Origin: Streptomyces luteogriseus
GTDB lineage: Bacteria; Actinomycetota; Actinomycetes; Streptomycetales; Streptomycetaceae
Length of the DNA: 64,000 nucleotides
Direction: 5' to 3'
NCBI RefSeq assembly: GCF_014205055.1
Contig: NZ_JACHMS010000001.1
Coordinates: forward strand, 3,534,001-3,598,000
Below the pieces are notes generated by a model that was not told where the DNA came from, did not search any database, and saw nothing but the letters and a program-made list of their open reading frames with translations. This document shows, in pieces, positions 59,527 to 64,000 of the stretch. The position numbers and the translations under genes were made by a program. The number at the start of each line of letters is the position of its first letter. The first letter of the stretch is position 1.

Positions 59527-59542
59527 CACCTCACGTGAGGTG
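59527..59542. promoter_or_regulatory. 16-bp perfect palindrome between the aminotransferase gene and add
   Basis: CACCTCACGTGAGGTG is a perfect palindrome with a CACGTG core, 4 bp after the aminotransferase stop. It is separate from the terminator hairpin at 59547-59578. It could be an operator for the downstream adenosine deaminase gene, or part of the terminator region. Confidence 0.4.
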
Positions 59543-59546
59543 GTGG

Positions 59547-59578
59547 GCGGGCCGTTCCCCTTGCGGGGAGCGGCCCGC
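59547..59578 (+). terminator. terminator after the aminotransferase gene
   Basis: GCGGGCCGTTCCCC (59547-59560) pairs with GGGGAGCGGCCCGC (59565-59578), loop TTGC, with one mismatched or wobble pair. Confidence 0.75.
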
Positions 59579-59659
59579 TCTGTCGTGTGCACGTGCGAGC
59601 AAGACCACGTTCGGGGAAAACGCTGTCGGGACTGCTGAGGCATGCGGCAGGATCCTGGG

Positions 59660-60691
59660 ATGGAGCGTGAACGTGATGTCTCTGAGCTGCCGAAAGCCCA
59701 TCTCCACCTGCACTTCACCGGGTCGATGCGGCCCTCGACCGTGCTGGAACTGGCCGACAAGCACGGGGTGCGGTTGCCCGACGCGCTGACCGAGGCCCTG
59801 GTCGGCGGGGAGCCGCCGAGCCTGCGGGCCACGGACGAGCGGGGCTGGTTCCGCTTCCAGCGGCTGTACGACGCGGCGCGCTCGTGTCTGCGGGAGCCGG
59901 AGGACATCCAGCGGCTGGTGCGGGAGGCCGCGGAGGAGGATCTGCGGGACGGGTCGGGGTGGCTGGAGATCCAGGTCGACCCGACGTCGTACGCGCCGCG
60001 GCTGGGTGGGCTGATTCCGGCGCTGGAGGTCATCCTCGACGCGGTGGAGACGACATCGCGGGAGACCGGGCTCGGGATGCGGGTGCTGGTCGCGGCGAAC
60101 CGGATGAAACATCCGCTGGACGCGCGGACACTGGCGCGGCTGGCGACGAGGTACGCGGACCGGGGGGTCGTCGGGTTCGGGCTGTCGAACGACGAGCGTC
60201 GGGGGATGGCGCGGGACTTCGACCGGGCGTTCGGGATCGCGCGTGAGGCCGGATTGCTGTCGGCGCCGCACGGGGGTGAGCTCGCGGGGCCGTCGTCGGT
60301 GCGGGACTGCCTGGACGACCTGGGGGCCGACCGGGTGGGGCACGGGGTGCGGGCGGCGGAGGATCCGCGGCTGATGAAGCGGCTCGCGGACCGGCAGGTG
60401 ACGTGCGAGGTGTGTCCGGCGTCGAACGTGGCGCTGGGGGTGTACGAGAAGCCGGAGGACGTGCCGCTGCGGACGTTGTTCGAGGCGGGGGTGCCGTTGG
60501 CGCTGGGCGCGGACGACCCGTTGCTGTTCGGGTCGCGTCTTGCCGCGCAGTACGAGATCGCGCGGCGGCATCACGGGTTCACGGATGCGGAGTTGGCGGA
60601 GGTGGCTCGGCAGTCGGTGCGGGGGTCGGCGGCGCCGGAGGACGTGAAGACGAAGCTGCTGGCGGGGGTGGACGACTGGCTGACGTCGTAG
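59660..60691 (+). CDS. add: adenosine deaminase
   Basis: Deaminates adenosine to inosine. It has 343 residues, a TIM-barrel amidohydrolase. The metal motif is KAHLHLHFTGSMR; later conserved regions are SAPHGGELAGPSSVRDCLDDLGADRVGHGVRAAEDP, CEVCPASNVALGVY and VPLALGADDPLLFG (the usual form is TDDP, so this Thr is Ala). The start is the ATG at 59660, 7 bp after AGGA. It follows the aminotransferase gene. Confidence 0.92.
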   Translation: MERERDVSELPKAHLHLHFTGSMRPSTVLELADKHGVRLPDALTEALVGGEPPSLRATDERGWFRFQRLYDAARSCLREPEDIQRLVREAAEEDLRDGSGWLEIQVDPTSYAPRLGGLIPALEVILDAVETTSRETGLGMRVLVAANRMKHPLDARTLARLATRYADRGVVGFGLSNDERRGMARDFDRAFGIAREAGLLSAPHGGELAGPSSVRDCLDDLGADRVGHGVRAAEDPRLMKRLADRQVTCEVCPASNVALGVYEKPEDVPLRTLFEAGVPLALGADDPLLFGSRLAAQYEIARRHHGFTDAELAEVARQSVRGSAAPEDVKTKLLAGVDDWLTS

Positions 60692-60891
60692 GGGGTGGGG
60701 GTGGTCCGCGTGGCCGGCCAGCGGGTGGGGGTCGGTCGCGGGGTCGGCGCCCGGGTGGAGGTGGGTCGCGTGATCGGCGCCCGGGTGGTCGTGGGTCGCG
60801 GGGTCGGCGCCCGGGTGGGGGTGGGTCGCGTGACCGGCGCCCGGGTGGTCGTGGGTCGCGGGGTCGGCGCCCGGGTGGAGGTGGGTCGGGG
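60691..60891 (+). repeat. 30-bp tandem repeat array
   Basis: About 6.7 units of 30 bp start at 60691, overlapping the add stop. Typical units (60751, 60781, 60811, 60841) read CCGGGTGG..GTGGGTCGCG.G.TCGGCGC. Units at 60781 and 60841 are identical and alternate with a second type, so a 60-bp double unit is likely. The period is a multiple of 3, so reading frames stay open across it. Confidence 0.85.
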
Positions 60892-60966
60892 CCGCGCCGG
60901 GGGGTGTCCGTCCTCGGAACGGCGCGATGGGGTGCCACACCGACTCACTGTCCGTTGACGCGCCAA

Positions 60967-60986
60967 CCGCTGCGGGCGGACACCCC
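60967..60986 (+). repeat. 20-bp exact repeat, copy 1
   Basis: CCGCTGCGGGCGGACACCCC occurs again at 61192-61211. Same orientation, 225 bp apart. Confidence 0.85.
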
Positions 60987-61015
60987 CCGACACGACCCCT
61001 TCTCGCCGTACGCGG

Positions 61016-61114
61016 GTGCGGGAGCGTCGCGGCCTGTGCAGCAGGTGCTCGGGTGCGGGTGCACGGGCGGATGCGGGAGCGTCGCGGCCTGCGCCGCAGG
61101 TGCTCGGGTGCGGG
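61016..61114 (+). repeat. two 44-bp direct repeats
   Basis: Copies at 61016-61059 and 61071-61114, beginning [G/A]TGCGGGAGCGTCGCGGCCT and differing at three positions. An 11-bp spacer lies between them. Confidence 0.85.
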
Positions 61115-61191
61115 GGCGTGCCGCTTCGCGTCGCGTGCGCGTGGCGGCTGGCCCAGCTCCGGGCGCCCGTCCTGGTCGGCTGCGCGCAGCC

Positions 61192-61211
61192 CCGCTGCGG
61201 GCGGACACCCC
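61192..61211 (+). repeat. 20-bp exact repeat, copy 2
   Basis: CCGCTGCGGGCGGACACCCC, identical to 60967-60986. Confidence 0.85.
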
Positions 61212-61502
61212 AACACGGGCCCTTGCGTCGTCCGGCGGCTGCGGGGACCGGTCGGCGCCGCATGCGCGCGGCGCGGGGGCCGTCTGTCCGGCTCGGCTGC
61301 GGGCATTCGTGGCGGGGGGGACGTCTCGCTGCGCGCAGCGTGTGCGTGGCGGCTGTCCTCGGCTGCGGGGGCTTGCCCCGCCTGGCTGCGAGCCGCCCCC
61401 GCTGCGGGCATGCGTGCCGCTGGGGGCGGCACGGGTGGGCGCAGCGGCACCCCGCCTCGCCGGGCTGCGGACCCAGCCGGCCTCAGTGGCGGCGCCGGGT
61501 GT

Positions 61503-62558
61503 CTACAGACTGACGCCGACCGTGACCGGCTCGTTGACCAGGGTGATTCCGAAGGCCTCGTGGACTCCGGCCACGACCTCGCGGGCCAGGGCGAGGAGAT
61601 CCTCGGTGGTCGCACTCCCCCGGTTCGTGAGCGCCAACGTGTGCTTCGTGGAGATGCGGGCCGGGCCGTCGCCGTAGCCCTTGGCGAAGCCGGACTTGTC
61701 GATCAGCCAGGCCGCGGAGGTCTTGGTGTGGCCCTCACCGGACGGGTACGCGGGAGGCTCCACCCCGTCGCCGAGCCGCTCGCGCACGCGGGCGCGGAAC
61801 GCCGCGAAGTCCGTGTCCGTGAGGATCGGGTTGGTGAAGAAGGAGCCGGCCGACCAGGTGTCGTGGTCCTCGGGGTCCAGGACCATGCCTTTGCCCGCAC
61901 GCAGCTTGAGCACGGTCTCGCGGGCCGAGGCGAGGGGGACTCGGTCGCCCGCCTCCACACCGAGGGCGCGGGCCGTCTCGGCGTAGCGGAGGGGCGCGGA
62001 GAGTCCCTCGGCGTCCTCCAGGGAGAAGCGGACACGCAGGACCACATACCGCTCGGGGTCGGACTTGAAGCGGCTGTGGCGGTAGGAGAAGGCGCAGTCC
62101 TCGTTCGCCAGCGTGACCGTCTCGCCGGTGCGGCGGTCGTAGGCGACGACCTCGGTGATCGTCGAGGAGACCTCCTGGCCGTACGCCCCGACGTTCTGGA
62201 TGGGGGTCGCGCCCGCCGAGCCGGGGATGCCGGCCAGGCATTCGATGCCGGCCAGGCCCGCCTCGACCGTACGGGCGACCGCGTCGGTCCAGACCTCGCC
62301 GGCCGCGAGCTCCAGGCTCGTGCCGTTGAGGGAGTAGCCCTTGGTGGCGAGGACGAGGGCGGTGCCCTCGAAGCCCTTGTCGCCGATGACGAGGTTCGAG
62401 CCGCCGCCGATGAGCAGCAGCGGGGTGCCCGCCTCGTCGGCTTCGCGGACGGCGGCGATCACCTCGTCGTCCGTCGTCGCGGTGACCAGCCGGGTCGCGG
62501 GGCCGCCCAGCCGGAAGGTCGTCAGCGGGGCGAGGGGGGCGTCGTGGAGTTCCTGCAC
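61503..62558 (-). CDS. murB: UDP-N-acetylmuramate dehydrogenase
   Basis: Reduces UDP-GlcNAc-enolpyruvate to UDP-MurNAc in peptidoglycan synthesis. It has 351 residues. The FAD-binding part has TTFRLGGPATRLV and LLIGGGSNLVIGDKGF, then AGIPGSAGATPIQNVGAYGQEV. The active-site region is CAFSYRHSRFKSDPERYVVL, and AWLIDKSGFAKGY is C-terminal. The GTG at 62558 gives the family N-terminus; the longer open frame is not conserved. It faces the add gene across the repeat-rich gap. Confidence 0.95.
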   Translation of the reverse strand: MQELHDAPLAPLTTFRLGGPATRLVTATTDDEVIAAVREADEAGTPLLLIGGGSNLVIGDKGFEGTALVLATKGYSLNGTSLELAAGEVWTDAVARTVEAGLAGIECLAGIPGSAGATPIQNVGAYGQEVSSTITEVVAYDRRTGETVTLANEDCAFSYRHSRFKSDPERYVVLRVRFSLEDAEGLSAPLRYAETARALGVEAGDRVPLASARETVLKLRAGKGMVLDPEDHDTWSAGSFFTNPILTDTDFAAFRARVRERLGDGVEPPAYPSGEGHTKTSAAWLIDKSGFAKGYGDGPARISTKHTLALTNRGSATTEDLLALAREVVAGVHEAFGITLVNEPVTVGVSL

Positions 62559-62603
62559 GGGCTCAAGAGTACGAGACGGCACGGACAGGGCCGGGCACGC
62601 GTG

Positions 62604-62640
62604 CGTGCGGCCCCGTTCCGCAGGGAAACGGGGCCGCACG
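62604..62640. terminator. terminator between the DUF3291 gene and murB
   Basis: CGTGCGGCCCCGTT (62604-62617) and AACGGGGCCGCACG (62627-62640) form a perfect 14-bp stem with a 9-nt loop. It lies 15 bp after the DUF3291 gene stop. Confidence 0.8.
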
Positions 62641-62655
62641 CGCGCGTGGGGGTCG

Positions 62656-63036
62656 TCAGGGCAGGCGGCGGAGCGCCTCGGACCAGGGCAGCGGGAGTTC
62701 GTCGCTGCTCACCTGCCAGGTGGTGAAGGCCGAGTCCTTCATCTGCGGGGCGAGGCCCCGGGAGGAGGGGCCGTGGGCACCCGCGCGGACGAAGGCGTGG
62801 AGCGCGTCCTTGGACTCCCAGGCCGACAGGGTCCAGAAGGTCCGCCGCAACGGCTTCGCCTTGAGGGTCGCCCCATAGGCGCCGGGGCTACGGCGGACCT
62901 GCCTCCAGACGGCGGGCGTACCGGCGAGGAACCTCAGGGCTCCCCAGAGCGTGCGGGTCTCGAAGCGGGAGGCGAAGACGTGCACCTCGGTGGCGCGGGG
63001 CGGGGTGTTCGGGACGGTCCAGGGAAGAGTGGGCAT
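62656..63036 (-). CDS. DUF3291-like monooxygenase-fold protein
   Basis: A 126-residue protein of the small dimeric ferredoxin-like (antibiotic biosynthesis monooxygenase) type: ATEVHVFASRFETRTLWGALRFLAGTPAVWRQVRRSPGAYGATLKAKPLRRTFWTLSAWESKDALHAFVRAGAHG. Similar proteins are annotated DUF3291. The substrate is unknown. It starts 30 bp after the MFS transporter stop and is probably in the same operon. Confidence 0.8.
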   Translation of the reverse strand: MPTLPWTVPNTPPRATEVHVFASRFETRTLWGALRFLAGTPAVWRQVRRSPGAYGATLKAKPLRRTFWTLSAWESKDALHAFVRAGAHGPSSRGLAPQMKDSAFTTWQVSSDELPLPWSEALRRLP

Positions 63037-63066
63037 GCCGCTTCTCCTTGTTCGGGTCCTTCGGGG

Positions 63067-64000
63067 TCAGTGGGCGGCCGTCTCCAGCACCGGTGCCGGT
63101 TCGGCCGACTGCGCCTGCCGTTCCGTGCGCCGCCGGGTCGGTATCAGCAGGGCGGCGATGCCCGCGAGGGCGACCACCGCGGAGCCCGTCACCAGGGCGG
63201 GCCGCATGCCGTCGACGAAGGTCTGGCCGGTCTCGTAGCCGCCTTGAGCGGCGAAGATCGATGCCATGACGGCGATGCCGAGCGCCCCGCCGACCTCGCG
63301 CAGCGCGTTGTTGGCCCCGGAGGCGATGCCCTGCTCCGACGGCCGCACGCTGGACATCACCAGGTGGGAGGCGGGGGCGAAGTACAGCGCCATGCCGATG
63401 CCGCTGACGATCAGGGCGGGCAGTTGCGAGCCGTAGGAGGCGTCCGCCGTGGCCACCACCGCCATGTAGCCGAGGCCCAGGGCCTGCAGGAAGAGGCCCG
63501 TGGCGACCACCGGGCGGCCTCCGATGCGGTCGGCCAGGATGCCGGCGATCGGGGCGACCAGCATCGGCATGCCGGTCCAGGGCAGCATCCTGAGGCCCGC
63601 CTCGGTGGGCGAGTAGCCGAGGACGCCCTGCATGTACTGGCTGAGCAGGAAGATCGAGCCGAACATGCCGAGGAACATCAGCAGGCTCGCCGCGTTGATG
63701 CCGGCGAAGGCACGGGAGCGGAACAGCCGCATCGGGAGCATGGGGTTCTTGGCGCGGGCGCTGTAGAGGATGAAGCCGGCGAGCAGCGCGGAGCCCGCGA
63801 ACAGGCCCGTCAGGACGAGGGAACCGGTCCAGCCGTCGGCCGGGCCGCGGACCAGGCCGTAGACGATGCCGAAGAGGCCGCCGCTGGCGAGCAGGGTGCC
63901 GGGGATGTCGAGCGGGGCTCCGGTGCCGTGGGACTCGGCGAGGCGCAGCCGGGCGAGCGGCAGCAGGGCCAGACCCAGCGGGACGTTCAGCCAGAAGATC
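63067..64000 (-). CDS. MFS transporter, DHA2 (EmrB/QacA) type, 5' end beyond window
   Basis: The C-terminal 311 residues of a drug:proton antiporter with 14 helices. The segment near the right edge (IFWLNVPLGLALLPLARLRL) is the typical middle loop, followed by helices such as AFAGINAASLLMFLGMFGSIFLLSQYMQGVLGYSPTEAGLRMLP, GGRPVVATGLFLQALGLGYMAVVA and GGALGIAVMASIF. Asn/Arg motifs suggest multidrug efflux. The substrate is unknown. It precedes the DUF3291 gene on the same strand. Confidence 0.88.
   Translation of the reverse strand, partial: IFWLNVPLGLALLPLARLRLAESHGTGAPLDIPGTLLASGGLFGIVYGLVRGPADGWTGSLVLTGLFAGSALLAGFILYSARAKNPMLPMRLFRSRAFAGINAASLLMFLGMFGSIFLLSQYMQGVLGYSPTEAGLRMLPWTGMPMLVAPIAGILADRIGGRPVVATGLFLQALGLGYMAVVATADASYGSQLPALIVSGIGMALYFAPASHLVMSSVRPSEQGIASGANNALREVGGALGIAVMASIFAAQGGYETGQTFVDGMRPALVTGSAVVALAGIAALLIPTRRRTERQAQSAEPAPVLETAAH

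Larger units (their letters stand above)
60692..61502. other. 811-bp repeat-rich intergenic region
   Basis: The gap between add and murB. It contains the 30-bp array (to 60891), two 44-bp copies (61016-61059 and 61071-61114) and a 20-bp exact repeat (60967-60986 and 61192-61211), all very GC-rich. Frames are open in several directions but none has a start signal, family match or normal composition. I see no gene. Confidence 0.7.

Noticed and set aside
60695..60958. 87-residue Gly/Val/Arg repeat protein
   Set aside because: It follows the 30-bp array and has no ribosome binding site or family match; more likely a by-product of the repeat period.

Overview
This is a high-GC actinobacterial chromosome segment, almost certainly from a Streptomyces. 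The evidence is codon use with nearly all third positions G or C, many GTG starts and one TTG start, the gene order glmS-coaA, glmM-rpsI-rplM, alpha/spc/S10/str/rpoBC/rplKA, and typical Streptomyces accessory families (an XRE/DUF5753 regulator with DUF397 and an orphan HATPase, a DUF1707 protein, and the GGGGCGCGGGGAACTGCGCG intergenic repeat). rpsD is absent between rpsK and rpoA, which as I recall is also the Streptomyces arrangement.

Layout. 1-9,000 holds cell-wall and housekeeping genes, mostly on the minus strand: an alpha/beta hydrolase (cut by the left edge), alr, the nnrE/nnrD fusion, acpS and glmS. Small secreted or membrane proteins lie among them on the plus strand (a beta-helix protein, a two-helix membrane protein and an SH3-like protein). 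9,037-11,000 carries coaA and a DUF389 membrane protein on the plus strand. From 11,096 to 32,536 nearly everything is on the minus strand and is read right to left: S10 operon (rpsJ to rpsQ), spc operon (rplN to rplO), secY-adk-map, infA-rpmJ-rpsM-rpsK-rpoA-rplQ, truA, rplM-rpsI and glmM. 32,537-39,300 is an accessory island. It holds an S41 peptidase, a WhiJ-like regulator/DUF397/ATPase cluster, a TnpB-only IS200/IS605-type element inserted at the 3' end of the ATPase gene, a decayed helix-turn-helix gene and a membrane protein. 39,297-43,656 is the str operon (rpsL-rpsG-fusA-tuf). 44,773-57,989 has rpoB-rpoC, rplJ-rplL, rplA, rplK, nusG, secE and tRNA-Trp, interrupted by a lipoprotein gene. 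58,296-64,000 has an aspartate aminotransferase, an adenosine deaminase, a repeat-rich 0.8 kb spacer, murB, a DUF3291 protein and a DHA2-type MFS transporter cut by the right edge.

How the genes work together. The core of the window makes the translation and transcription apparatus: about 30 ribosomal proteins, EF-Tu, EF-G, IF-1, RNA polymerase alpha/beta/beta', NusG, SecY/SecE and Map. Metabolic genes feed peptidoglycan synthesis (glmS, glmM, murB, alr) and carrier or cofactor supply (acpS, coaA, nnr). Several operons have clear sigma-HrdB-like promoters (rpsL, rpsJ, rplM) and strong hairpins at their ends. Leader RNAs upstream of rpsJ and rpsL share an almost identical 25-nt hairpin element, and rplJ has an L10-leader-like attenuator.

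The most interesting regions are the accessory island (a catalytically intact TnpB whose predicted guide points at the ATPase gene, and the remnant HTH gene), the shared ribosomal leader element, and two tandem-repeat arrays (34-bp at 2,503 and 30-bp at 60,691).
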